This document shows positions 56,794-64,000 of a DNA stretch of 64,000 nucleotides, piece by piece. The notes under the pieces were generated by a model that saw nothing but the letters and a program-made list of their open reading frames with translations, did not search any database and had not been told where the DNA came from. The DNA comes from Actinocorallia sp039871655. GTDB lineage: Bacteria > Actinomycetota > Actinomycetes > Streptosporangiales > Streptosporangiaceae. The position numbers were made by a program, and so were the translations under genes. Positions within the stretch are counted from its first letter, which is position 1, and every line of letters starts with the position of its first letter. Location of the stretch: NCBI RefSeq assembly GCF_039871655.1, contig NZ_JBDPLZ010000001.1, positions 248,001 through 312,000 of the forward strand, in the 5' to 3' direction.

Positions 56794-59313
56794 TCAGCTC
56801 CTGAGTGACCGGAGGATCTCGGCGAGGGCCGTACGGTCCGTGACGCCTGTCTTCTGGTAGACGGCGTAGAGCGTGTTGGCGACGGTTCGCACCGAGACGT
56901 GAAGACGAGACGCTATTTCCCGGTTAGTGAGGTGCTGCCCCGCGAGCGTGGCGATCTCCAGTTGGCGCGGGGTGAGCCGGGGCAGGGACAGGCCGACCAG
57001 GGCCGGAGTGCCGGCGCCCTGGCAGCGCTGGGCGAGCGCCCAGGCGCGGGTCTCCGCGGCGGTGGCCTTCTGGGGTTCGCCCGCCTCCAGGTGGCGGGCC
57101 GCTGCCTGGGCGGCGGACTCCGCGGCGTACAGCGTGAATCCCAGTCCGGCGAAGGACGCAGAGACCTCCAGCAGCTCGGATCCGGTGCGGGCGGCCGCGT
57201 GGCGGGCGAACAGCGGTGCCAGGACGCCGTCGACCCGCAGGGACGCCAGACGGTCCGCGACGAGCTCGGGCCGCCCGAGCCGGACGACGTCATGGAGTGC
57301 GAAGAGCGCGAACGTCAGGTAGGGCGTCTCGCCGATCTCCAGCGCGCGGGCGACCGCGCCGTCCAGGTCCCCGCGCGCCGCCATGGTCCAGACCTGCGCG
57401 AACCCCACCGGCAGATCGGTCACCGGCCCGACCGGCAACATCAGTTCCCGCGCCCGCCCGATGGCGGCCTCAGCGGCCTCGACGTCACCACGCAACGCGT
57501 GCGCGTGGGCGATCTCCCCCAGGCAGGGACCGGCATGGAAGGTCCGCAAGGGAGGCAGCCGGAACATCGACTCTTCGCCGACTTCCAACGCATCGCGCAG
57601 GCGGCCCCGCAACCGCAGCAGCTGGCTCTTCCTCGCACTCGCCTGCAGCGCGGCCCTGTTCCACGCGCCGATCTCGTCGTCCTCGCCGAACCGCGCGGCG
57701 AGGCCGTCCGCCCGGTCGAGGTCCCCGGACATCGCGGCGCTCAGTGCGGCGGTGTCGAGGAGGACCGCGGTGATGCTCGGCTTCGCCTGCGGTTCGCCGG
57801 CGACCATCTCCAGGGCTTCGGTGGCACATCGCAGCGCCCGGGCGGTCTCTCCGGCGGCCGCGCGCACCTGCGTCTCCAGCACGAGCAGCGAACCTCGGGC
57901 CGCTCGCCCGAAGGACGCCGTCCGCCGGGCCGATTCCACCTCCGCGACGGCCGCGTCGAAGTCACCGGTACCGAACCGGACGGTGGCCGCGAAAGCCCGC
58001 AGGATCTGACGTTGGTCGGGCGAGGACGCCTGTCGCAGCGCCTCCTCGACGACCGAGTGATCGTAACGCCCCAGACCCCAGAACAGGTTGAGGGTCCGCA
58101 TCGCCGCGCACTCCATCCGGCTCACCGGATCCAGCGGGGCGGACCAGGCTCTGGCGAAGAACTCCTCGGCCTCGGCGTAGCGGTCCTGAAGATGGAGCGC
58201 GCTGGCGAGCGCCAGCCATGCCCTCCCCGAATCTCCCGCGGCCCGTGCCAGCCTTTCCGCGAGCGGCAGGTCCCGCACCGCGCGGGCGTGACCGCAAGCC
58301 TGCAGAAGCAGGGACGGGTCGGCGCCGTCCCCCGCGTCGAGCCGCCACACGGCCACGCGCAGGACGTCCTCCCTCCGCCGGAGCCCCGAGGCCGCCACGG
58401 CGTCGGCCAGCGAACGCAGGATCGTCCGGGTGTGAAGGACGCCGCAGGAGGACCTGACGACCTCCCCGTACAGCGGGTGGGCCAGCCGGACCTGAAGCCT
58501 GCGCCCGTCGGCCTGGACGGTCACCAGGTGCCGCTCCTCCAGTCCTTCGACGGCCGGTCCGGAACCCAGCGAGGCCATCAGCTCGGCTCCGAGGGGCTCG
58601 CCGTGGGCCAGGAACTCCAGCGCGGAGCGTTCCGCGGAGGTGAGATCGCCGATCCGGGCGGCGATCGTCTCCCGCATCGTCGTGCTCATGGCGAGCGGAC
58701 CGTGCCAGAGCCACAGGCCGCCGACGTCCCGCAGGACGCCGGAGAGCACGAGTTCACGCAGGTAGAGTGGGTTGCCCCGGCTGGTGTGCCAGAGCCGGGC
58801 GAGCGACCCGGACTCCACCCGGCCGTCCAGCGCACCCGCCAGCACCTCGGCCGTGTCGTCCAGGCTCAGGGCCTCCAGGGGCAGCCGCGGCAGCAGATCG
58901 TCCTTCCAGAGCGCCACTATGGTGTCGGGCGGCCGTTCCCCGCTGCGCACCGTGACGAGCAGCCGGACCCGGGCGTGGACGGCCAGGAAGTGCACGAGCG
59001 CGGCCGACACGGGATCGAGGGCGTGCGCGTCGTCCACCACGAGGACCTCGGCCTCGATGGAGTCCGCAGCCCACTTCAGCAGGTTGGCGGCCGGAGGCGA
59101 GGCCGGGAGCAGATGCGCGAAGGCGCCCAGCGGCAGTTCGGCCGCGGCCTTCGTGGCTCTGACCCAGGCGACGCCCCGCCGACCGAGGACCGCCTCGGCG
59201 ACGAGCCGGCTCTTGCCCGCGCCCGCCGGCCCGAGCACCACGGCCCCCTCCCGCGCCGACCCGAGCTCCGCGAGCTGCGCCGCGCGTCCGGCGAAAGGCC
59301 AGGGCCCAGACAT
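56794..59313 (-). CDS. LAL-type LuxR regulator (AAA ATPase plus C-terminal HTH)
   Basis: 839 residues. N-terminal P-loop GPAGAGKSRLVAE (residues 27-39), Walker B EVLVVDDAHALDP, a long helical TPR-like middle, and a LuxR helix-turn-helix at the end (LTPRQLEIATLAGQHLTNREIASRLHVSVRTVANTLYAVYQKTG). LAL proteins are large ATP-dependent activators, frequent in secondary metabolism and sugar catabolism. At 839 residues it is slightly shorter than MalT. It diverges from the phosphotransferase gene at 59379 across 65 bases. Its target is not known; the divergent gene or the Ig-like membrane protein are candidates. Confidence 0.9.
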   Translation of the reverse strand: MSGPWPFAGRAAQLAELGSAREGAVVLGPAGAGKSRLVAEAVLGRRGVAWVRATKAAAELPLGAFAHLLPASPPAANLLKWAADSIEAEVLVVDDAHALDPVSAALVHFLAVHARVRLLVTVRSGERPPDTIVALWKDDLLPRLPLEALSLDDTAEVLAGALDGRVESGSLARLWHTSRGNPLYLRELVLSGVLRDVGGLWLWHGPLAMSTTMRETIAARIGDLTSAERSALEFLAHGEPLGAELMASLGSGPAVEGLEERHLVTVQADGRRLQVRLAHPLYGEVVRSSCGVLHTRTILRSLADAVAASGLRRREDVLRVAVWRLDAGDGADPSLLLQACGHARAVRDLPLAERLARAAGDSGRAWLALASALHLQDRYAEAEEFFARAWSAPLDPVSRMECAAMRTLNLFWGLGRYDHSVVEEALRQASSPDQRQILRAFAATVRFGTGDFDAAVAEVESARRTASFGRAARGSLLVLETQVRAAAGETARALRCATEALEMVAGEPQAKPSITAVLLDTAALSAAMSGDLDRADGLAARFGEDDEIGAWNRAALQASARKSQLLRLRGRLRDALEVGEESMFRLPPLRTFHAGPCLGEIAHAHALRGDVEAAEAAIGRARELMLPVGPVTDLPVGFAQVWTMAARGDLDGAVARALEIGETPYLTFALFALHDVVRLGRPELVADRLASLRVDGVLAPLFARHAAARTGSELLEVSASFAGLGFTLYAAESAAQAAARHLEAGEPQKATAAETRAWALAQRCQGAGTPALVGLSLPRLTPRQLEIATLAGQHLTNREIASRLHVSVRTVANTLYAVYQKTGVTDRTALAEILRSLRS

Positions 59314-59378
59314 ACCGCGAAGATATTCGAGTAACCCATACTCATGCGAGGCGTATGCGCCGTCGGCATGCTCGGACC

Positions 59379-60416
59379 ATGGATGACGACCTCACCGACC
59401 TGGTCAGGAAGGCGCTCGGCGATCCCGCCGCCGAGATCGCCGAGCAGCACGTCGAGCCCGTCGAATGCGTCTCGAACGCGCTCTCGACGGTCGGCCTGCA
59501 CCGCGTGCGCGGGACGACGACCGCGGGGGCGAGCTGGTCGTTCTTCGTCAAGTCCATCCGGTCGCTCCGCGGTTGGGAGGGACTCTGCCGGTTCCCCGAG
59601 CACACGCGGCCGCTGATCGGCGAGTTCTTCCCGTGGCGGACGGACGCCGACGCCTACCTGGCCGGCGAGCCGCTGCCGGACGGCATGCGCGTGCCTCGGC
59701 TCTACCGCCTGGACGCTCTGGACGACGACCGGCTCGTCATGTGGCTGGAGGACGTCCGGCAGGCGCCGGACGGCTGGGATCTGGACCGGTACCACCGCGC
59801 CGCACGTCTGCTGGGCGAGCTGGCCGCGATGCGTCCGGCGGGCGGCCCGAACACGTCGCTGCGCGTGTTCGCCTCGACCGTCGTCCGGCAGGTGATGCTG
59901 CCGCCGCTGATGGACGACGCGGTCTGGCGGCACCCGCTCGTCGCCCCGCACGCGGACGGCCGGCTCAGGGAGGACATCGCCTTCCTCGCGGACCGCCTCG
60001 ACGTGCTCCTGGACGCCCAGGACCGGCTTCCGCACACGGGCGTCCACGGCGACGCGAGCCCCCACAACCTGCTGGTCCCCGCCGACGGCTCGGCCGAGTT
60101 CGTCGCGGTCGACTGGGGCTGGAACTCCCCCGCCGCCGTCGGCTTCGACCTCGGCCAACTGCTCATCGGCAGAGCCCACGACGGAACGATGCCGGTCGAG
60201 GAGCTCCCCGCCGTCCACGAGGCCATCACCGACGGCTACGGCGGCGTCATGAGACACGACGGCCACATCGGCGCGCTGATCATCCGCAGTCTGTGGACCG
60301 CCGTCCCGATCCAGCTCCTCACCGACGAACCGGACGACGCTCTGCGCGAGTTCTTCGCCCACCGCGTCGCGCTCGCCCGATACCTGACGGACCTGGGCCG
60401 CTCCCTCCGCCTTTAG
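59379..60416 (+). CDS. Phosphotransferase of aminoglycoside/choline kinase fold
   Basis: 345 residues. Catalytic loop HGDASPHNLLV (Brenner motif HxDxxxxN) and metal motif VDWGWN (in place of IDxxD) are clear; the N-terminal nucleotide region has ASWSFFVKSIRSL. Family members phosphorylate small hydroxylated substrates such as aminoglycosides, choline, homoserine or macrolides. The substrate cannot be told. ATG 59379 is chosen for the homology start; ATG 59355 would add eight residues. It is divergent from the LAL regulator. Confidence 0.82.
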   Translation: MDDDLTDLVRKALGDPAAEIAEQHVEPVECVSNALSTVGLHRVRGTTTAGASWSFFVKSIRSLRGWEGLCRFPEHTRPLIGEFFPWRTDADAYLAGEPLPDGMRVPRLYRLDALDDDRLVMWLEDVRQAPDGWDLDRYHRAARLLGELAAMRPAGGPNTSLRVFASTVVRQVMLPPLMDDAVWRHPLVAPHADGRLREDIAFLADRLDVLLDAQDRLPHTGVHGDASPHNLLVPADGSAEFVAVDWGWNSPAAVGFDLGQLLIGRAHDGTMPVEELPAVHEAITDGYGGVMRHDGHIGALIIRSLWTAVPIQLLTDEPDDALREFFAHRVALARYLTDLGRSLRL

Positions 60417-60506
60417 CCGCCGGCCGATCGAACCTCCAGCGGCTGATGGACCGCCTCAGCTCTTCCGCCGAGAGTTCTGTCGGTATGCCGGGCTATCGTG
60501 GCGATC

Positions 60507-60986
60507 ATGGCGCAGATCCGGTATGTGGAAGGCGACGCGACCTGTCCGCAGGCCAAGGGGCCGAAGGTCATCGCGCATGTCTGCAACGACCGGGGCGGTT
60601 GGGGAAAGGGATTCGTCCTGGCGGTCTCTCGGCACTGGCCGGAGCCCGAGGCGGCCTACCGGCGCTGGCACCGCGAACGCGCCCGCAACGACTTCGGGCT
60701 GGGCGCGGTCCAGGTCGTCCAGGTCCGCGCCGACATCTGGGTCGCCAACATGGTCGGCCAGCACGGCGTCAGAACGAGCCGGAGCTCCGGACCGCCCATC
60801 CGCTACGACGCCGTACGCCGATGCCTGCACGGCCTCGCCGCCCAAGCCGTCCGGCTCGAGGCGAGCGTCCACATGCCCCGTATCGGCTGCGGCCTGGCAG
60901 GCGGCCGCTGGGAGCGCGTCGAGCCCCTCGTCACCGCCGAGCTCACGGCCAGGGGCATCCCCGTCACCGTCTACGACAAGCCTTGA
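60507..60986 (+). CDS. Macro-domain protein (ADP-ribose-1''-phosphatase/deacylase-like)
   Basis: 159 residues, a single macro domain: IRYVEGDATCPQAKGPKVIAHVCNDRGGWGKGFV, later VANMVGQHG and SVHMPRIGCGLAGGRWERVEPL. The G-W-G-K-G loop and the P-R-I-G-C-G-L-A-G-G loop bind ADP-ribose. It resembles the Poa1p/ALC1-like group that hydrolyses ADP-ribose-1''-phosphate or removes ADP-ribose esters. ATG 60507 is preferred over GTG 60498. No ADP-ribosyltransferase (DarT-like) partner is adjacent, so it is not a DarTG toxin pair here. Confidence 0.88.
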   Translation: MAQIRYVEGDATCPQAKGPKVIAHVCNDRGGWGKGFVLAVSRHWPEPEAAYRRWHRERARNDFGLGAVQVVQVRADIWVANMVGQHGVRTSRSSGPPIRYDAVRRCLHGLAAQAVRLEASVHMPRIGCGLAGGRWERVEPLVTAELTARGIPVTVYDKP

Positions 60987-61066
60987 CGATGAGGACGAAG
61001 TCCGGCGGGTGTCGGCGCGGTCTTCGAGCAGATGAGCGATCTCCGGCGACCCGTTAGGTTGAGGGA

Positions 61067-62239
61067 ATGCCGTCCCCCTTGCGTCATCGCGCGGTCGCCG
61101 ACTCGACGAAGGTCTCGTTCTTCGAGCTGTTCTTCGACCTCGTCTTCGTGTTCGCCATCACCCAGCTGTCCCATCGCCTCCTGGGAGAGCTGACGCCGGG
61201 AAACGCCCTGCAGACCGGGCTGCTGCTGCTGGCGGTCTGGTGGTGCTGGATGTACACCACCTGGGCCACGAACTGGTTCGATCCCGACCATCCGGTCTTC
61301 CGCATGGTGCTGACGGGGGTGATGCTGGCGAGTCTGCTCATGGCGACGGCCATTCCCGAGGCGTTCGAGGAGCGGGCCCTGTGGTTCGCGCTCGCCTACA
61401 CCGCCGTCCAGGTCGGCCGCACCCTCTACGGGGTCTGGGTCACCCGCGGAACTCCGCTCGGACCCACCTTCCAGCGGATCCTCTGCTGGTTCGCGCCGTC
61501 CTGCGCGCTGTGGATCGCCGGCGGCGCCCTCGGCGGCACCTCCCTCGTGGTGCTGTGGGTCCTCGCGGCCCTCATCGACCTCGCCGGGCCGCCCAGCGGG
61601 TACTTCGTCCCCGGCCTCGGCCGCTCCACCACCTCCGACTGGTCGTCGATCGACGGCGCCCACATGGCCGAACGGTGCCAGCTCTTCATCATCATCGCGC
61701 TCGGCGAGTCGGTGCTGCTCACCGGAGTGACCTACGCCGAGCACCCCGGCGGCGCGGAGACCGCGGCCTTCGCCCTGGCCTTCCTCTCCTCCGTGGCCTT
61801 CTGGTGGATCTACTTCCACCAGACGGCGGAGGCCTCCGCCGAGGCGATCGCCGCCTGCCCCGACCCCGGCCGGATCGGCCGCAACGCCTACACCTACGGG
61901 CACCTCCCGATGGTCGCCGGGATCATCGTCGCCGCGGTCGCCGACGAGCTCGTCATCGCCCACCCCACCGGCCACACCACGGCGGGGACGGCCGCGGCCG
62001 TCCTGGGCGGCGCGGGCCTCTTCCTCGCCGGGCACCTGTTGTTCACCCGGACGGTCTTCGGCCGCTGGTCCCGCCCGAGGCTGACGGCTCTGGGGCTGCT
62101 GGCCGCGCTGGCCTTCGTGTACCCGCTGCTGTCCCCGATCCTGCTGGCGTTCGCGGCGCTGCTGGTGCTCGTCATGGTCACCGCCTGGGACCTGGCCTCA
62201 TCCCACCGCGCCGAAGAGCCCGAAGCCGACTTCGGTTAG
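61067..62239 (+). CDS. Low temperature requirement A (LtrA) family membrane protein
   Basis: 390 residues with about ten to twelve membrane helices. LtrA family features: KVSFFELFFDLVFVFAITQLSH at the start, WWCWMYTTWATNWFDPD, and a HxAERxQLFIIIALGES motif (HMAERCQLFIIIALGESVLLTG). Named after a Listeria cold-growth gene; the molecular function remains unproven. The gene is monocistronic. Confidence 0.9.
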   Translation: MPSPLRHRAVADSTKVSFFELFFDLVFVFAITQLSHRLLGELTPGNALQTGLLLLAVWWCWMYTTWATNWFDPDHPVFRMVLTGVMLASLLMATAIPEAFEERALWFALAYTAVQVGRTLYGVWVTRGTPLGPTFQRILCWFAPSCALWIAGGALGGTSLVVLWVLAALIDLAGPPSGYFVPGLGRSTTSDWSSIDGAHMAERCQLFIIIALGESVLLTGVTYAEHPGGAETAAFALAFLSSVAFWWIYFHQTAEASAEAIAACPDPGRIGRNAYTYGHLPMVAGIIVAAVADELVIAHPTGHTTAGTAAAVLGGAGLFLAGHLLFTRTVFGRWSRPRLTALGLLAALAFVYPLLSPILLAFAALLVLVMVTAWDLASSHRAEEPEADFG

Positions 62240-62349
62240 CCCCCGAAGCCGCGCGGTCGGGCCCTGGTGGCGGCGTCACCGGGTAGGAAGGACCCTTCCA
62301 TCATCGGAGTCCCAGACGCCGACCGCCCGGCAGGCCTGGTGACCTCCGC

Positions 62350-63465
62350 TCAGGTCTTCAGCTCCTGGTGCAGCCCGCACAGGCAGGAGACGGGGCCCGG
62401 CAGAGGAGGGCGTCCGGGCGGCATGAGGCGGTCGATCCAGGATCGGAGGGCGTGGTCGAAGTCCGGCATTCGCAGGCCGGCCGCGGCCTCCAGTCTGCGG
62501 GCCGAGCCGGTCGGGTGGCGGCCGGACGACAGGAGGCCCGGCACCTCCGGGGGGATCCGGGGGAACTCGGCGAACCGGCGGGGCAGGCGGTGCAGCAGGC
62601 CCGCCGGCACGTGCCACCGGGGCGCGCGCACCCCGAGGTGGCCGGCGATCAGCCGCAGCAGGTCGTGCAGCGGCGGCGTGGCGTCGTCCAGCACCCAGAA
62701 CGCCTCCCCCGGCGCGGCGTGCTCGGGCACCGCCGCCAGGAAGCGCGCCAGGTGCCCGGCGCAGACCAGGGGTATCCGGGTGTCGCGGTCGCCGGGCAGT
62801 GCGCGCAGCCATCCCGAGTTCAAGGCGTGTACCAGGCCGTCCAGATCGGATCCCCGGAACCTGTCCCCAATCCCGAATCCTTGGAAGTCGTCGCTGATGA
62901 CGGTGGCGGGATTGACCGCGTTGTACGGAACACCGAGGGCGCACGCTTCCTCCCTGACGGCCCTGTCCGCCGCGATCTTGTCGGCTTCGTACGGGTCGAG
63001 CCCGCGGCCGGGAAGGTCCGTCCCCGCCACGCCGAGATGCCCGTCCACGGGCGGCACCCGGAGGTCACCGACGTGCACGAGCCGCCGTGCCCGGGGCAGC
63101 CCGGCCGTCCAGCGCACCGCTGCGAGCGCTCCCCCGACGTTGACCCGGTACGCCTCTTCCCGGTCGGCGTCGAAGCCGGAGAGCGCCCCGAGGTTGTAGA
63201 CGTCGCGGACGGTATCGAGCCCGGCGGGCAGCCCGAGCCCGGGAAGGGTAAGGTCGCCGTCCAGGACGGTGAGCCGCTCCGCGTCTCCGCCCGACCCGTC
63301 GACATACTCCCTGTATTCCGCCTCGCGGGAGGGGTGGTAACCGGTGGGTTCGCCGGCCCTGCGGATGAGGACGGCGACGTGGCGGCCCTGCCGGGTGAGC
63401 TCGGGCACCAGCCGACGCCCGATGCGTCCGGTGGCTCCGATGACGAGCGTGTCGGGGTCGGTCAT
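62350..63465 (-). CDS. Extended SDR-family NAD(P)-dependent epimerase/reductase-like protein
   Basis: 371 residues from ATG 63465 with GGAGAG six bases upstream. Nucleotide motif VIGATGRIGRRLVPEL, then the extended-SDR catalytic pair Y-x-x-x-K in DPYEADKIAAD and a thioester-reductase-like C-terminal half (GEAFWVLDDATPPLHDLLRLIAGHLG). It resembles the reductases that release acyl chains or modify lipid/sugar substrates. The C-terminus ends with CLCGLHQ, an odd cysteine pair. The substrate is unknown. It is divergent from lutA. Confidence 0.83.
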   Translation of the reverse strand: MTDPDTLVIGATGRIGRRLVPELTRQGRHVAVLIRRAGEPTGYHPSREAEYREYVDGSGGDAERLTVLDGDLTLPGLGLPAGLDTVRDVYNLGALSGFDADREEAYRVNVGGALAAVRWTAGLPRARRLVHVGDLRVPPVDGHLGVAGTDLPGRGLDPYEADKIAADRAVREEACALGVPYNAVNPATVISDDFQGFGIGDRFRGSDLDGLVHALNSGWLRALPGDRDTRIPLVCAGHLARFLAAVPEHAAPGEAFWVLDDATPPLHDLLRLIAGHLGVRAPRWHVPAGLLHRLPRRFAEFPRIPPEVPGLLSSGRHPTGSARRLEAAAGLRMPDFDHALRSWIDRLMPPGRPPLPGPVSCLCGLHQELKT

Positions 63466-63680
63466 GCTCTCTCCAGCGAGTTGCGGACGGTCCGGGAGGA
63501 GGAGTGGTGCCTTCGATGCGGGATCCGCCCCCGCCTTCCTGGGACGGTCCGCGGGCCGCACCGGTTCGGTGTCGCTCACCCTGCCGCACTCGAACCGGAG
63601 CCGCGCCGGGCAGGAGGCCGTCCGGCGGCTCCGCGGGTAATGTTCCAGCCGGAACTCGTCATCAGGGAGTCGACGGCACT

Positions 63681-64000
63681 GTGAAGATCGCGCTTTTCGT
63701 CACCTGCGTCAACGACACCCTGTTCCCCGGGACGGGCAGGGCGGTCGTCTCCCTGCTGGAGCGGCTCGGCCACGAGGTGGTCTTCCCCGAGGCGCAGACG
63801 TGCTGCGGGCAGATGCACCTCAACACCGGCTACCCCGAGCAGGCCCTGCCGATGGTGGAGTCGTTCACCCGCACGTTCTCCGGCTACGAGGCCGTCGTCG
63901 CCCCGTCCGGGTCGTGCGCGGCCATGGTCCGCGACTGGCACGCCAAGCTCGCCGCCCGCCAGGGGCGTCCCGGGCTCGCCCGTCGCGCCGAGGAACTGGC
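63681..64000 (+). CDS. lutA: LutA/YkgE-type (Fe-S)-binding lactate utilisation protein, 5' part
   Basis: 106 residues are visible from GTG 63681; the gene leaves the window. The first CCG domain is clear: ALFVTCVNDTLFPGTGRAVVSLLERLGHEVVFPEAQTCCGQMHLNTGY, then APSGSCAAMV. LutA with LutB and LutC oxidises L-lactate to pyruvate in many bacteria. lutB and lutC should follow beyond 64000. GGGAG lies about 12 bases upstream of the start. Confidence 0.9.
   Translation, partial: MKIALFVTCVNDTLFPGTGRAVVSLLERLGHEVVFPEAQTCCGQMHLNTGYPEQALPMVESFTRTFSGYEAVVAPSGSCAAMVRDWHAKLAARQGRPGLARRAEEL

Noticed and set aside
60507..60986. DarTG-type toxin-antitoxin module
   Set aside because: Only a macro domain of another subgroup is present; no DarT ADP-ribosyltransferase is next to it.
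1..64000. tRNA, rRNA, CRISPR arrays, integrases, attachment sites
   Set aside because: Looked for cloverleaf ends (CCA, GTTC-type T-loops), regularly spaced repeats and recombinase motifs; none convincing was seen.

Overview
The window reads as a chromosomal segment of a high-GC filamentous actinomycete. A member of the Actinomadura/Thermomonosporaceae-type Streptosporangiales fits, but the species cannot be fixed from sequence alone. Evidence: strong GC bias with long spurious antisense frames, a complete conservon (roadblock/DUF742/GTPase operon), an F420-type LLM oxidoreductase, HxlR/TetR/AraC/LysR regulators, a LAL-type LuxR regulator, actinobacterial OmpA and LVIVD-repeat proteins, and frequent GTG starts. 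No rRNA, tRNA, CRISPR array, integrase or prophage module was found.

Layout. 0-5 kb: 3' end of an LVIVD-repeat gene with its terminator, a SpoIIE-type phosphatase, a solitary TnpB-like gene, and a VOC/AraC pair sharing a repeated candidate operator. 5-9 kb: TetR, a Cys-nucleophile hydrolase divergent from HxlR, trpF and a SEL1-like membrane protein. 9-15 kb: LysR converging on a five-gene carbohydrate/glycerophosphodiester-type ABC operon with an internal metallophosphoesterase. 15-26 kb: EF-hand, a shortened OmpA protein, an LLM oxidoreductase divergent from a DapB-like dehydrogenase over a KstR-type palindrome, a serine hydrolase, a frameshifted second copy of the DapB-like gene, a ferredoxin reductase-acyl desaturase pair and an Rnl2-type RNA ligase. 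26-30 kb: a promoter-plus-hairpin module without a gene, then a divergent GH16 glucanase and processive glycosyltransferase with a 56-residue membrane peptide.

29.6-38.7 kb: conservon cvnABCD, LVIVD and DUF305 secreted pair, HIT protein, a second copy of the promoter-hairpin module ahead of a small secreted protein, a lipoprotein and a histidine phosphatase. 38.7-41 kb: a three-gene cassette resembling type VII secretion cargo (EspC-like, WXG-like, membrane-anchored partner). 41-52 kb: compact cytochrome bd oxidase, FAD oxidoreductase, P-type ATPase, and two closely related DHA2 drug exporters with strong terminators.

52-55.4 kb is the most interesting stretch. A textbook lasso-peptide precursor (leader pattern YxxPxLx3Gx5Tx, 16-residue cationic core with Asp at position 8) is followed immediately by a TnpB element and then by the nucleotide-binding half of an ABC exporter without its membrane domain. 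The simplest reading is a lasso cluster whose cyclase, protease and RRE genes, plus half of the exporter, were lost when the TnpB element replaced the middle. The precursor would then be an orphan. 55.6-64 kb: an Ig-like membrane protein, a LAL regulator, an aminoglycoside-phosphotransferase-fold protein, a macro-domain protein, an LtrA-like membrane protein, an extended SDR, and the start of lutA.
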